Counted from the stretch's first letter, positions 36,152-46,049 are shown. The stretch: 61,819 nt of DNA from Flavobacterium plurextorum (GCF_002217395.1 NZ_MUHD01000018.1:469-62287), one strand, 5' to 3'. The notes: generated from the sequence alone by a model not told the origin. Numbers and translations are program-made.

Positions 36152-38458
36152 ATGGCTGCTAAGAAAAACAATCAAACAAATAGCGTAAAAGATATTAATT
36201 ATTATAAAAAGAAGTTCTGGAGAGTTTTTGCCTATTCCTTATTAGGTATTCTAGCTTTCTTTTTATTTGCTTCTTGGGGACTTTTTGGCTCAATGCCTTC
36301 ATTTGAAGATTTGGAAAATCCAGATTCTAATTTGGCAACCGAGATTATCTCTTCTGATGGAGTTGTAATTGGTAAGTATTTTAAAACCAATAGATCACAG
36401 CTTAAATATTCAGATTTGCCAAAAAGTTTAGTTGAAGCTTTGGTTGCAACCGAAGATGCTCGTTTTTATGAACATTCAGGAATCGACGGACGCGGAACTT
36501 TAAGAGCGGTATTTAGTTTAGGTACAAATGGAGGTGCAAGTACATTAACACAACAGCTTGCAAAACAATTATTTCACGGAGAAGGTTCTAAATTTCTCCC
36601 TTTTAGAATTGTACAAAAAATAAAAGAATGGATTATCGCCATTCGTCTGGAACGACAATATACCAAAAATGAAATTTTGGCCATGTATTGCAACGTTTAC
36701 GATTTCGGAAACTATTCAGTAGGAGTTAGTTCTGCCGCACAAACCTATTTTTCAAAAGATCCAAAAGATTTAACTATGGACGAATCGGCTATTTTAGTCG
36801 GAATGTTCAAAAACTCAGGATTATACAATCCAGTTCGTAATCCAGAAGGAGTAAAAAATCGTCGTAACGTAGTGCTTTCTCAAATGGAAAAAGCAAAAAT
36901 GATTACCGAAGCTGAAAAACTGAGATTACAAGCTTTGCCAATTTCATTAAAATTTAAGTTAGAAAGCCACCGTGAAGGAACGGCTACTTATTTTAGAGAA
37001 TACCTTCGTGACTACATGAAAAAGTGGGTTGCTGAAAATAAAAAACCAGACGGATCAGATTATGATATCTACAAAGACGGTTTAAAAATATATACCACAA
37101 TTGATTCTAGAATGCAGTTACATGCTGAAGAAGCAGTTTCTGAGCATATGAAAAATCTGCAGCAGCAATTTTTTATTGAAATGAAAACCAATAAAAATGC
37201 GCCTTTCGTAAACATTACGCAAGCTGAAACTGATCGTATCATGATGCAGGCGATGAAAAATTCTGTTCGCTGGGCTCAGATGAAAGACATGGATAAAAGC
37301 GAAGAAGATATTATTGCTTCTTTCAAAGTAAAAACAAAAATGCGCATCTTTACTTGGAAAGGAGAACGTGATACGGTAATGACTCCATTGGATTCTATTC
37401 GTTATTTCAAGCATTTTTTACAATCAGGTATGATGGCCATGGAGCCGCAAACTGGAAACATTAAAGCGTGGGTTGGAGGAATTAATTATAAATATTTCCA
37501 ATACGATCACGTTGGGCAAGGAGCAAGACAAGTTGGTTCTACTTTTAAACCTTTTGTTTATGCAACCGCAATTGAACAATTAAATATGTCTCCTTGTGAT
37601 TCAATTCTTGATGGACCATTTATGATTCATAAAGGACGTCATAATGTTACTGCAGATTGGGAACCAAGAAACTCTGACAACAGATACCGCGGAATGGTAA
37701 CTTTAAAACAAGGTTTGGCAAACTCTATCAATACGATTTCTGCAAAATTAATTGATCGTGTCGGGCCAGAAGCTGTTGTAGAGTTAACGCATAAATTAGG
37801 TGTAAAAACCGAAATTCCTGCACAACCATCTATCGCACTTGGAGCCGTAGATATTACAGTTGAAGATATGGTTGCGGCTTACAGCACATTTGCCAATCAA
37901 GGAGTTTATGTAAAACCACAATTTTTAAGCCGTATTGAGAATAAAAGTGGTGAGGTTATTTACGAACCAATTCCAGAATCTCATGACGTTTTGAATAAAG
38001 ATATTGCTTTTGCTGTAATCAAATTATTAGAAGGAGTTACTGAAACTGGTTCTGGTGCACGTTTGCGTACAGAAGGCGGAGGAAGCGGAGATAACCGTTG
38101 GACAGGATATCCGTATATGTTTAGAAATCCAATTGCAGGTAAAACAGGAACGACACAAAATCAATCAGATGGATGGTTTATGGGAATGGTTCCAAATTTA
38201 GTAACCGGAGTTTGGGTAGGTTGCGAAGATCGTTCGGCTCGTTTTAAGAGTTTAACTTACGGGCAAGGAGCAACAGCGGCATTACCAATTTGGGGTTATT
38301 TCATGAAACTTTGTTATGCTGATCCAGGACTTCAAATTTCTAAATCAGAATTTGAGCGTCCAGCAAATCTTTCTATAAAAGTAGATTGCTACAGTAGACC
38401 TGCCGTTGTAAAAGACACAACACAGACAGAACAAAATACAGACGAATTCGAGTTGTAA
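36152..38458 (+). CDS. class A penicillin-binding protein (bifunctional PBP1A)
   Basis: A 768-residue bifunctional peptidoglycan synthase. After one N-terminal membrane helix (residues about 26-46) comes the GT51 transglycosylase: ATEDARFYEHSGIDGRG and GASTLTQQLAKQLF, with the catalytic Glu in EDARFYEH. The transpeptidase has SxxK in GSTFKPFVYA, SIN in LANSINTISAK and KTGT in AGKTGTTQNQSDGW. It works at the inner membrane making glycan strands and crosslinks. It is the last gene of the ricT-gldH group, closed by the stem-loop at 38480-38529. Confidence 0.96.
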   Translation: MAAKKNNQTNSVKDINYYKKKFWRVFAYSLLGILAFFLFASWGLFGSMPSFEDLENPDSNLATEIISSDGVVIGKYFKTNRSQLKYSDLPKSLVEALVATEDARFYEHSGIDGRGTLRAVFSLGTNGGASTLTQQLAKQLFHGEGSKFLPFRIVQKIKEWIIAIRLERQYTKNEILAMYCNVYDFGNYSVGVSSAAQTYFSKDPKDLTMDESAILVGMFKNSGLYNPVRNPEGVKNRRNVVLSQMEKAKMITEAEKLRLQALPISLKFKLESHREGTATYFREYLRDYMKKWVAENKKPDGSDYDIYKDGLKIYTTIDSRMQLHAEEAVSEHMKNLQQQFFIEMKTNKNAPFVNITQAETDRIMMQAMKNSVRWAQMKDMDKSEEDIIASFKVKTKMRIFTWKGERDTVMTPLDSIRYFKHFLQSGMMAMEPQTGNIKAWVGGINYKYFQYDHVGQGARQVGSTFKPFVYATAIEQLNMSPCDSILDGPFMIHKGRHNVTADWEPRNSDNRYRGMVTLKQGLANSINTISAKLIDRVGPEAVVELTHKLGVKTEIPAQPSIALGAVDITVEDMVAAYSTFANQGVYVKPQFLSRIENKSGEVIYEPIPESHDVLNKDIAFAVIKLLEGVTETGSGARLRTEGGGSGDNRWTGYPYMFRNPIAGKTGTTQNQSDGWFMGMVPNLVTGVWVGCEDRSARFKSLTYGQGATAALPIWGYFMKLCYADPGLQISKSEFERPANLSIKVDCYSRPAVVKDTTQTEQNTDEFEL

Positions 38459-38479
38459 TTTAGTCTCTTTTTAAAATAT

Positions 38480-38533
38480 AAAATATCCTTTTGCAGCTTT
38501 CAAATTTGAAAAATGCAAAAGGATATTTTTTTT
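38480..38533. terminator. terminator after the PBP1A gene
   Basis: AATATCCTTTTGCA and TGCAAAAGGATATT form a perfect 14-bp stem with an 18-nt loop, followed by TTTTTTT on the plus strand. Confidence 0.8.
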
Positions 38534-38626
38534 GGATGGGTTGATTTTATTTTTTACGAAATCGATATAAATTAATCTAAAAATCTTATTTTTATCAAAA
38601 ATATACGATAATAAAGACCCTTTGTT

Positions 38627-39325
38627 ATGATAACAAAAAAAGTAAATAATGTTCAGGAAGCAATTGATGGAATAAAAACTGGAATGACAATTATGTTTGG
38701 CGGTTTTGGTCTATGTGGTATTCCTGAAAATACTATTGCGGCTTTAGTAGAAACTACAATTTCAGATTTAACTTGTATTTCGAACAATGCCGGAGTTGAT
38801 GATTTTGGTTTAGGATTGCTTTTGCAGAAAAAACAAATCAAAAAAATGATTTCATCTTATGTGGGAGAAAATGCTGAGTTCGAGCGTCAGATGCTTTCGG
38901 GAGAATTGGAAGTAGAGTTAACTCCGCAAGGAACTTTAGCAGAACGCTGTCGTGCAGCACAAGCTGGAATTCCTGCTTTCTTTACGCCTGCTGGTTACGG
39001 AACCGAAGTTGCTGAAGGAAAAGAAGTGCGCGAATTCAACGGTAAAATGCACATTATGGAAGAAGCTTTTAAAGCTGACTTTGCCATTGTAAAAGCATGG
39101 AAAGGTGACGAAGCTGGAAATTTGATTTTTAAAGGAACGGCCAGAAACTTCAATGCTTGTATGGCGGGTGCAGGGAAAATTACAATTGCAGAGGTTGAAG
39201 AATTAGTTCCAGTTGGAACTTTAGATCCAAATCAAATTCACATTCCCGGAATTATGGTACAGCGTATCTTTCAAGGTGAAAAATTTGAAAAAAGAATCGA
39301 GCAGCGCACTGTTAGAATTAGATAA
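38627..39325 (+). CDS. scoA: succinyl-CoA:3-oxoacid CoA-transferase subunit A
   Basis: The alpha subunit of a 3-oxoacid CoA-transferase that transfers CoA from succinyl-CoA to acetoacetate. The 232-residue protein has the subunit-A signature [20 protein letters not shown], where the GG..G..G.P loop holds CoA, and [16 protein letters not shown] and [20 protein letters not shown]. The beta subunit gene follows on the same strand after an 87-bp spacer. The pair allows use of ketone bodies or degradation of aromatic/fatty acid intermediates. Confidence 0.95.
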   Translation: MITKKVNNVQEAIDGIKTGMTIMFGGFGLCGIPENTIAALVETTISDLTCISNNAGVDDFGLGLLLQKKQIKKMISSYVGENAEFERQMLSGELEVELTPQGTLAERCRAAQAGIPAFFTPAGYGTEVAEGKEVREFNGKMHIMEEAFKADFAIVKAWKGDEAGNLIFKGTARNFNACMAGAGKITIAEVEELVPVGTLDPNQIHIPGIMVQRIFQGEKFEKRIEQRTVRIR

Positions 39326-39412
39326 TTAGAAAATGTGATAATTAGATAATTATTAAGATAGTGCAACGTTTGGCATTATCTAATTGTCTAATTTCCAAAT
39401 TGACACATTATT
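39326..39412. repeat. imperfect hairpin spacer between scoA and scoB
   Basis: AATGTGATAATTAGATAATT and a near-inverse form, ATTATCTAATTGTCTAATTT, flank GTGCAACGTTTGGC. This long hairpin separates the two subunit genes of one enzyme, unusual for an operon whose subunits need equal amounts. Confidence 0.6.
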
Positions 39413-40069
39413 ATGGGACTTAGTAAAGAAGATATCGCAAAACGAATTGCGAAAGAAGTAAAAGACAGGTATTTTGTGAATCTAGGAATTGGGATTCCGA
39501 CCTTGGTTGCAAATTATGTTAGGGAAGATATTGCAGTTGAATTTCAAAGTGAAAACGGCGTTCTCGGTATGGGACCTTTTCCGTTTGAAGGTGAAGAAGA
39601 TGCAGATATTATCAATGCAGGAAAACAAACTATAACAACACTTCCAGGTGCGAGTTTTTTCGACTCCGCTTTTAGTTTCGGAATGATACGCAGTCAAAAA
39701 GTTGATTTAACTATTTTGGGTGCAATGGAAGTTTCGGAAAATGGAGATATTGCAAACTGGAAAATTCCAGGTAAAATGGTAAAAGGAATGGGAGGCGCAA
39801 TGGATTTAGTAGCTTCCGCCGAAAATATCATCGTTGCTATGATGCATGTGAATAAAGCAGGAGAATCAAAAATACTAAAAAAATGTACTTTGCCATTAAC
39901 TGGCGTAGGATGCGTTAAAAAGGTTGTAACTGAGTTGGCGGTTCTCGAAGTAACAGAAAAAGGTTTTAAGCTCTTAGAACGAGCGCCAGGCGTTTCTGTC
40001 GAGCATATCATTGCTTCAACGGAAGCTGATTTGATTATTGAAGGAGAAATTCCTGAAATGGCAATTTAG
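39413..40069 (+). CDS. scoB: succinyl-CoA:3-oxoacid CoA-transferase subunit B
   Basis: The beta subunit, 218 residues, with the catalytic Glu in FQSENGVLGMGPFPFEGE (E of SENG), which forms the glutamyl-CoA thioester intermediate. NLGIGIPTLVANYV and VKGMGGAMDLVAS are further family motifs. It is paired with scoA, although an inverted repeat lies between them. A strong bidirectional stem-loop (40152-40181) follows its stop. Confidence 0.95.
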   Translation: MGLSKEDIAKRIAKEVKDRYFVNLGIGIPTLVANYVREDIAVEFQSENGVLGMGPFPFEGEEDADIINAGKQTITTLPGASFFDSAFSFGMIRSQKVDLTILGAMEVSENGDIANWKIPGKMVKGMGGAMDLVASAENIIVAMMHVNKAGESKILKKCTLPLTGVGCVKKVVTELAVLEVTEKGFKLLERAPGVSVEHIIASTEADLIIEGEIPEMAI

Positions 40070-40151
40070 ATTTTAAATCGAAAGGTACATGATACTTTAT
40101 TGTAACGCTCCTTAATCTCGCAAAGACGCAGAGGTGCAAAGTATATAAAAG

Positions 40152-40181
40152 AAAAAAACCGCCAATAAGGCGGTTTTTTTC
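40152..40181. terminator. bidirectional terminator between scoB and the beta-barrel gene
   Basis: AAAAAAACCGCC and GGCGGTTTTTTT make a 12-bp stem with a five-base loop, with T-runs in both directions. Confidence 0.85.
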
Positions 40182-40232
40182 TTTTTAAAAACTTTGTCCC
40201 TTTGCCACTTTGAGCCTATGGAACTTAAAAGC

Positions 40233-40763
40233 TTAATCTAAATTGAAAGAAGCCCCTAAGCTAAAAGTCGTTTGATTATTTAAGTGATCAAAAACACCAT
40301 CATTACTTCCGTATTTTGCAATTGGAAATCCAATTTCAGTAAAAACTCCAAAACCATCTGTAAAGAAATAACGTCCTCCAATGTGACCTCCAAAATTATG
40401 TAATCCTAGGCTTAAACCTGGATAAACATCTAATTGTTCTACACCAATAACACTGCTTAAATTAGCATTAATTCTTGCTTTAGCATCAAAACGATCTTGA
40501 AAATCTGGTTTGTAATCGTTGTAAGGAGTTGGATTGTTATGGTAAAAGCCAGTAAAATTATCTACACCAAGTAAATAATTGGCAACAAAACCAAAAGAGA
40601 AATTTTCTCCTAAACCAAAATCTACAGACCCTTGAATTCCTGAACCTCCATCTTGTATATTAGCACCAACGTTTACTTTGATATCTCCTTTTCCTTTAAA
40701 AGCCTGCTGCGCCTGAGTAAACCCAAATGTTACTAAAAACAAAAATGTAATAACCTTTTTCAT
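40233..40763 (-). CDS. predicted outer-membrane beta-barrel protein
   Basis: A 176-residue exported protein: signal peptide MKKVITFLFLVTFGFTQAQ, then alternating polar/aromatic strands rich in Gly, Phe and Tyr (GSVDFGLGENFSFGFVANYL, GGRYFFTDGFGVFTEIGFP), ending in a typical barrel strand FSLGASFNLD. The length suggests an eight-stranded barrel. I do not know a function. A minus-strand TAAATTTG (40790-40797) lies 27 bp upstream of the start, a candidate -7 box with no well-placed TTG. Confidence 0.75.
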   Translation of the reverse strand: MKKVITFLFLVTFGFTQAQQAFKGKGDIKVNVGANIQDGGSGIQGSVDFGLGENFSFGFVANYLLGVDNFTGFYHNNPTPYNDYKPDFQDRFDAKARINANLSSVIGVEQLDVYPGLSLGLHNFGGHIGGRYFFTDGFGVFTEIGFPIAKYGSNDGVFDHLNNQTTFSLGASFNLD

Positions 40764-40809
40764 AAAACTTAAATATTAATTATTGAGTGCAAATTTAATT
40801 TTTTAGGTG

Positions 40810-41544
40810 CTAATTCCTACCTTTTTCATCGGAATATAATTCGTTCAGCGGATCACTCTGCCAGAATTCTTTAGTATCAATGTCCATAATTGTCAACGGA
40901 CCTTTGAAAGCAGCACCAGTGTCAACATTCCAAACACAAGCCCTTTGTACAGGAACAGTCTGTCCAATTCTGGTAACAGGAGTATGCCCAATATAGATTT
41001 CTTTATAAACTGTAAAACGCTTAGGATAGTACAAATCATCTGGTTTTAAGTTTGGATCTAATGAAAGCGCGGTTTCCCATAATGTTCTATCCCAATAAAA
41101 AAGTTTCGGAAAGTATTCCCAAACAACACCGTTTAAATTAGTAAAACCAGCATGTACAAATAGACGATTTTGATCATCTAAATAATAATCCTTAAGTGCT
41201 TCTAAAAAAGCAATATGTGTTTTCTTTTTTTCTTCAGATACTTTAGCGTAACCTTCAACAGTAGCTCTTCCGCCATGTTTGTACCACATTTCTTCATCAA
41301 GGTCATCATGTCTGTTTTCAAGCCATTCAAGAGCCAATTGATCGTGATTTCCTCTAATGCAGATGCAGTTTTGTTTGCTTTTTAGATCAATCAAATAATC
41401 AATCACTTCTGCTGACTGACTCCAGCCGTCAACATAATCACCTAAAAATATAAGAGTATCTTTTGTAGTAACTTGAGCTTTTTTCATCACTTGCTCAAGT
41501 GCGAGTAATCCTCCGTGTATGTCGCCTATAACAAATGTTCGCAT
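40810..41544 (-). CDS. metallophosphoesterase, serine/threonine phosphatase-like
   Basis: A 244-residue calcineurin-like phosphoesterase. The metal-binding motifs are in order: FVIGDIHGGLLAL (GDxHG), FLGDYVDGW (GDxxDx), CIRGNHDQLALE (GNHD), RLFVHAGFTN and YIGHTPVTR. This set matches PPP-type phosphatases and diadenosine-tetraphosphatase relatives such as those in lambda PP; the actual substrate is unclear. It is divergent from dinB, with 140 bp between starts. Confidence 0.92.
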   Translation of the reverse strand: MRTFVIGDIHGGLLALEQVMKKAQVTTKDTLIFLGDYVDGWSQSAEVIDYLIDLKSKQNCICIRGNHDQLALEWLENRHDDLDEEMWYKHGGRATVEGYAKVSEEKKKTHIAFLEALKDYYLDDQNRLFVHAGFTNLNGVVWEYFPKLFYWDRTLWETALSLDPNLKPDDLYYPKRFTVYKEIYIGHTPVTRIGQTVPVQRACVWNVDTGAAFKGPLTIMDIDTKEFWQSDPLNELYSDEKGRN

Positions 41545-41672
41545 TTTAAAAAATTTCGGGTATTAACTACAAAAATAATTAAAATGATTTGTTTGGAATC
41601 ATTTAGTTGTTAATCTTTAAAAATTGATACTATTTATAACAGTAGAAGCTCTCTAGTTATAGGTTTCCTGTT

Positions 41673-41680
41673 TAAATTTG
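41673..41680 (+). promoter_or_regulatory. -7 box immediately before dinB
   Basis: TAAATTTG fits TAnnTTTG and ends 4 bp before the dinB ATG (41685). If used, transcription would begin at or next to the start codon. No TTG stands at the expected distance. Confidence 0.4.
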
Positions 41681-41684
41681 CATC

Positions 41685-42767
41685 ATGTCAGACTCGTCAA
41701 CATATCGAAAAATTATTCATATTGATATGGATGCTTTTTATGCTTCTGTCGAGCAGATGGACAATCCGATGCTGAGAGGAAAACCTGTGGCAGTTGGAGG
41801 TTCAGAGAATAGAGGAGTGGTTTCTGCGGCAAGTTATGAAGCTCGAAAGTTTGGAGTTAGAAGTGCGATAAGCGGAGTTTTGGCCAAGAAATACTGTCCA
41901 GATATTATCTTTGTTCCTTTAAGATTTGATCGATATAGAGAAATCTCTAGTAAAATTCATAAGATCTTTCATGAATACACAGATTTAGTTGAACCGCTTT
42001 CGCTGGACGAAGCTTATCTCGATGTTACTCAAAATAAAAAAGGAAATCCCAGTGCAAGTTTATTGGCACAAGAAATTCGATTTAGGATTTTAAATGAAGT
42101 TGGTCTAACCGCTTCGGCTGGAATTTCAGTTAATAAATTTGTTGCTAAAATTGCCAGTGATGTCAACAAGCCAAACGGGCAAAAAACGGTAAATCCGGAT
42201 GAAATTTTGAGTTTTCTAGAAGAACTGCCTATTCGGAAGTTTTATGGTGTGGGAAAAGTCACAACAGAAAAAATGTATCAGTTGGGCATTTTTACAGGAT
42301 TAGATTTAAAAAACAAATCGCTGGAGTTTCTTGAAAAACATTTTGGCAAGTCAGGGACTTTTTATTACCATGTTGTTCGAGGAATTCATAACAGCGAAGT
42401 AAAAGCATCTCGTATAACTAAGTCTGTCGCGGCCGAACATACTTTTGATGTTAACTTGTCATCTGAAATTTTTATGCTGGAGCAGCTTGAAAAAATTGCC
42501 GCTTCACTAGAAAGGCGGTTGAAAAAGCATAATATTTCAGGAAAAACAGTTACACTAAAAATAAAATACAGCGATTTTACACAGCAAACTAGAAGTAAAA
42601 CACTGCCTTATTTTATTTCAGATAAAAGTTTAATTATTGAAATTGTTGAAGAATTACTATATCAAGAAAAAATGAAAGATTCAGTGCGACTACTGGGGAT
42701 TTCTTTAAATAATTTAAATACCGAAGAAAAAAAAGCAGTTGTTGTACAGTTAAAGTTTTCGTTTTAA
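41685..42767 (+). CDS. dinB: DNA polymerase IV (Y family)
   Basis: Translesion DNA polymerase, 360 residues. The catalytic acidic residues lie in IIHIDMDAFYASVEQMD and EPLSLDEAYLDVT; steric and fingers motifs are in AASYEARKFGVRSAISG. The helix-hairpin-helix region appears as FYGVGKVTTEKMYQLGI, and the little-finger domain ends the protein. No beta-clamp motif was confirmed at the C terminus (ends VVVQLKFSF). It lies alone between two small promoter regions; a -7 box is very close to its start codon. Confidence 0.96.
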   Translation: MSDSSTYRKIIHIDMDAFYASVEQMDNPMLRGKPVAVGGSENRGVVSAASYEARKFGVRSAISGVLAKKYCPDIIFVPLRFDRYREISSKIHKIFHEYTDLVEPLSLDEAYLDVTQNKKGNPSASLLAQEIRFRILNEVGLTASAGISVNKFVAKIASDVNKPNGQKTVNPDEILSFLEELPIRKFYGVGKVTTEKMYQLGIFTGLDLKNKSLEFLEKHFGKSGTFYYHVVRGIHNSEVKASRITKSVAAEHTFDVNLSSEIFMLEQLEKIAASLERRLKKHNISGKTVTLKIKYSDFTQQTRSKTLPYFISDKSLIIEIVEELLYQEKMKDSVRLLGISLNNLNTEEKKAVVVQLKFSF

Positions 42768-42867
42768 GAAGATTAATAATTGATTAAAATTGTTTTTGTT
42801 TCTTTATTTGTGATGAATTTTCTTCTTATATTTGAATTGAAATTTTGATAAAATCAAATATCTAAGC

Positions 42868-43368
42868 ATGAAAACAAACTTATCTGAGGAAGCTTCGGAT
42901 CGTAATTCAGTTCCTATTTTAGCATGGGATTTTCATTGTGAGTATTTTAGAGAACTGAAATTATTTCTTGCAGATTTAAAAAGAATGAATAAAATCTCCA
43001 ATCAGTTCGTTTGGAATCAGGAAAACTTTGATATTGAAGAACGCATCACAAACGAAGTTGTTTTGGTTACAGATCTAAATTTGAAAATCATTTTCGCTTC
43101 AAATGGAATTAAAAAAATGACTGGTTATACAGAAGATGAGGTTTTAGGAAAAACACCAAAAATGTTTCAAGGACCAGCCACATCAAAAGTTGTTTTAAAT
43201 GAAATAAGAGAAGCCATAAAACAGCAAGTTCCGTTCAATAAAACCCTTGAAAACTATAAAAAAGACGGAAAAGTATACAAGTGCAGCATTGATGCAATAC
43301 CTGTTTATAATCTAAAAGGCAAAATTTCTCATTTTATAGCTTTCGAAAAAGAAGATAAAAGTGCTTAG
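42868..43368 (+). CDS. stand-alone PAS protein, LOV-like without the photoactive Cys
   Basis: A 166-residue protein with a single PAS domain in residues about 65-162: VVLVTDLNLKIIFASNGIKK, MTGYTEDEVLGKTPKMFQGP and YKKDGKVYKCSIDAIPVYN. The segment GKTPKMFQGP occupies the place where LOV photoreceptors have GRNCRFLQG; the adduct-forming Cys is replaced by Pro, so a flavin photocycle by that route is not possible. No output domain is attached, so it must act through a partner protein. The N-terminal 60 residues (WDFHCEYFRELKLFLADLKR) look helical. Confidence 0.85.
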   Translation: MKTNLSEEASDRNSVPILAWDFHCEYFRELKLFLADLKRMNKISNQFVWNQENFDIEERITNEVVLVTDLNLKIIFASNGIKKMTGYTEDEVLGKTPKMFQGPATSKVVLNEIREAIKQQVPFNKTLENYKKDGKVYKCSIDAIPVYNLKGKISHFIAFEKEDKSA

Positions 43369-43369
43369 T

Positions 43370-43430
43370 TTTAGGCTCAAAGATCCAAAGTTGCAAAGGC
43401 TCAAAGTCACTAAAGAAAATCATAAAAGGG
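43370..43430. repeat. CAAAG-word repeat
   Basis: GGCTCAAAGATCCAAAGTTG and further CAAAG words follow the PAS gene stop. It is one of several such word clusters in intergenic gaps of this window. Confidence 0.5.
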
Positions 43431-43451
43431 TACACACCTTTAAGTTATAGT

Positions 43452-43483
43452 AAAAAAGAAACCGCCAATTGGCGGTTCTTTTA
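43452..43483. terminator. bidirectional terminator between PAS and fumarase genes
   Basis: AACCGCCAATTGGCGGTT is a perfect palindrome, extended by AAAG/CTTTT flanks and T-runs on both strands. Confidence 0.8.
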
Positions 43484-43534
43484 TTTAAAATCTTAGGAGC
43501 TCAGAACCATAGTTCCTTAGCATCTAAAAAAAAA

Positions 43535-45139
43535 CTATAAATTTTCAAAGAAGTCATTTCCTTTATCATCAGTGATAATAAAAGCTGGGAAATCTTTAAC
43601 GGTAATTTTTCTAACCGCTTCCATTCCTAATTCTTCAAAATCAACAACTTCAACTTTTAGGATATTATCTTGAGCCAAAATAGCTGCCGGTCCGCCGATA
43701 GAACCTAGATAGAATCCACCGTATTTATGACAAGCATCCGTAACCTGTTTAGTTCGATTTCCCTTTGCAAGCATAATCATGCTTCCGCCATGTTTTTGGA
43801 ATTCATCAACATAAACGTCCATACGTCCCGCCGTAGTTGGTCCAAAACTTCCTGAAGGCATTCCTTCTGGTGTTTTTGCTGGTCCAGCATAATAAACAGG
43901 GTGATTTTTAAAGTATTCCGGCATTGGTTTTCCTTCTTCAAGCATTTCTTTAATTTTAGCATGTGCAATATCACGCGCTACAATTACAGTTCCGTTTAAC
44001 TTTAAACGTGTTTTGATAGGATATTGAGATAGTTTTGCAAGCATATCTGCCATTGGCTGATTCAAATCAATTTCAACCGGAGCTTCTAAATGTGGAGCTG
44101 TTTCTGGTAAAAATTGTTTTGGATTCACTTCTAATTGCTCAACAAAAATTCCGTCTTTCGTAATTTTTCCTTTGATATTTCTATCTGCAGAACAAGAAAC
44201 TCCTAATCCAACTGGACAAGAAGCAGCGTGACGAGGTAAACGAATTACACGAACATCATGCGTGAAATATTTTCCTCCAAACTGAGCGCCAATAGCACTT
44301 TCCTGGCAAATTTGCTGTACACGTTCTTCCCATTCATGATCACGAAACGCTTGACCAGCCATATTTCCTGAAGTTGGTAAATGGTCATAATATCCAGCAG
44401 AAGCTTTTTTAACAGCACTTAAATTCGCTTCAGCAGAAGTTCCTCCAATAACCAAAGCTAAATGGTATGGCGGACAAGCTGAAGTTCCTAAATCTTTAAT
44501 TTTTGCACGGATAAAAGCATCTAAAGATTTATCGTTTAATAAAGATTTAGTTTGTTGGTATAAATACGTTTTATTTGCTGAACCTCCGCCTTTAGCCATA
44601 AATAAGAACTCATAAGAAGCTCCTTTTTTAGCATAAATATCAATTTGAGCCGGAAGATTTGAACCTGAGTTTTTTTCTTCAAACATCGAAATTGGAACGA
44701 TCTGCGAATAACGTAAATTACGTTTTTGATAGGTATTAAAAATTCCTTTACTTAACCACTCTGCATCATCAACACCAGTAAAAATGCTTTCACCTTTTTT
44801 TGCCATTACAATTGCAGTTCCGGTATCTTGGCAGCTTGGCAACTGTCCTTCGGCAGCAACCGAAGCATTTTGAAGCAAATTGTAAGCCACAAAACGATCA
44901 TTATCTGTAGCTTCAGGATCGTCAAGGATTTTTCTTAATTTCTGTAAATGCGTCGTTCTAAGCATAAACGAAACATCAGTTAAAGCTTCTTCAGCCAATA
45001 ACTCTAAACCTTTTGGGTCAACGGTAAGAACTTCACGTTCTCCAAATTGTTCCACTTTTACAAAATCAGAAGTGATTTTGCGGTATTGCGTATCATCCTT
45101 TAAAATAGGATAAGGATCTTGGTATATAAAATCAATCAT
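43535..45139 (-). CDS. fumarate hydratase, class I ([4Fe-4S])
   Basis: Class I fumarase converts fumarate to malate in the TCA cycle using a labile [4Fe-4S] cluster. The 534-residue single chain is the FumA/FumB type with both halves fused. Cluster Cys are visible in [14 protein letters not shown], and in [18 protein letters not shown]; the second half includes [20 protein letters not shown] and [16 protein letters not shown] minus-strand TAACTTTG (45154-45161) about 15 bp before the ATG fits a -7 box. Bacteroidota often have this form as the only fumarase. Confidence 0.95.
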   Translation of the reverse strand: MIDFIYQDPYPILKDDTQYRKITSDFVKVEQFGEREVLTVDPKGLELLAEEALTDVSFMLRTTHLQKLRKILDDPEATDNDRFVAYNLLQNASVAAEGQLPSCQDTGTAIVMAKKGESIFTGVDDAEWLSKGIFNTYQKRNLRYSQIVPISMFEEKNSGSNLPAQIDIYAKKGASYEFLFMAKGGGSANKTYLYQQTKSLLNDKSLDAFIRAKIKDLGTSACPPYHLALVIGGTSAEANLSAVKKASAGYYDHLPTSGNMAGQAFRDHEWEERVQQICQESAIGAQFGGKYFTHDVRVIRLPRHAASCPVGLGVSCSADRNIKGKITKDGIFVEQLEVNPKQFLPETAPHLEAPVEIDLNQPMADMLAKLSQYPIKTRLKLNGTVIVARDIAHAKIKEMLEEGKPMPEYFKNHPVYYAGPAKTPEGMPSGSFGPTTAGRMDVYVDEFQKHGGSMIMLAKGNRTKQVTDACHKYGGFYLGSIGGPAAILAQDNILKVEVVDFEELGMEAVRKITVKDFPAFIITDDKGNDFFENL

Positions 45140-45210
45140 TGCTTTGTTTTTTACAAAGTTAGAAATTATTTACCTAAGAAAGAATTTGAATAAGAGTTGT
45201 TTTTGGGTGT

Positions 45211-45939
45211 TTATTCTCGTTTGTGAAATTCGTCAAAAGGCACTTTTTTCTCGAAATAAACCTTGTCTCTGACAGAAACTAATTCCTTTTTCCATTTATT
45301 TCCGTTTAATCGAAAAGCAATTGAGTCAGAATGTGAAACAGTTCCCATATCATCATTATCGTCTTCAGGGAAATAGGTTACGGTTTTACAATAAAAAGAC
45401 TCTGGATTAGATTTTGCATTAGGATTGTCAAACTCAACCCAGCTTCCCCAACCGCCATCGACCATAGAATCCCATTCATGAACCAGTTGTAAGTCTCTGT
45501 TTTTTAAATAAAACAAATAATTATTTTGACTATAACTGCAGGCAGGATACCCAAAAGTAATTTGAACAAAAGGAGAATTTTTGGAAGCTGTCGAACTTAA
45601 TCCATATCTTGCTCCCCATTCAGATCCTTTATCAACGCCTTTAATTGAAATTTGTGAATCGGTAACTTTAGTTTTGTTCACATAAAAATCAAGACGGTAT
45701 TTTGCAGTTACAATGCTGTCTTTATCTGCCGTTTGATTTAGAAGATGCGCCAAAATAAAATTGCTTTTTGAGGTTTCTTCTCCCTCAGCAATTGAAATAG
45801 TATCTGTTTTTAGAAAATGTTCTTTTACAGAAGCTGTTTCAGTTTTAGGTTCCGCAGTTGTACTCGTAAGTTGATTTTCAGATTTTGGTTTTTGGCAGCT
45901 TATTAAAAGCAATAAAAATAAAAGAGCTTGTGGTTTCAT
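45211..45939 (-). CDS. hypothetical lipoprotein, 242 aa
   Basis: A secreted lipoprotein with signal peptide MKPQALLFLLLLISC (lipobox LISC, Cys 15) followed by a low-complexity Thr/Glu linker to about residue 45. The mature region is beta-rich, with an internal YPACSYSQNNYLFYLKN and a Trp/Gly turn MVDGGWGSWVEFDN. I do not recognise a domain. It is monocistronic between fumarase and the transposase region. Function unknown. Confidence 0.7.
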   Translation of the reverse strand: MKPQALLFLLLLISCQKPKSENQLTSTTAEPKTETASVKEHFLKTDTISIAEGEETSKSNFILAHLLNQTADKDSIVTAKYRLDFYVNKTKVTDSQISIKGVDKGSEWGARYGLSSTASKNSPFVQITFGYPACSYSQNNYLFYLKNRDLQLVHEWDSMVDGGWGSWVEFDNPNAKSNPESFYCKTVTYFPEDDNDDMGTVSHSDSIAFRLNGNKWKKELVSVRDKVYFEKKVPFDEFHKRE

Positions 45940-46049
45940 TATTTTAAATCGATATTATTTTAAATGTTCCTTTTTAAGTAAAGTTATAGTTTCAATATAT
46001 TTAAACTCATTCCAACAGAATAAGCCAAAGGCTCAATTCATATTTATAG

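Noticed and set aside
37118..37414. Antisense open frame of 98 codons within the PBP1A gene
   Set aside because: It is the complement of a strongly conserved coding region and has no protein-like features. The same applies to other antisense frames in the window.
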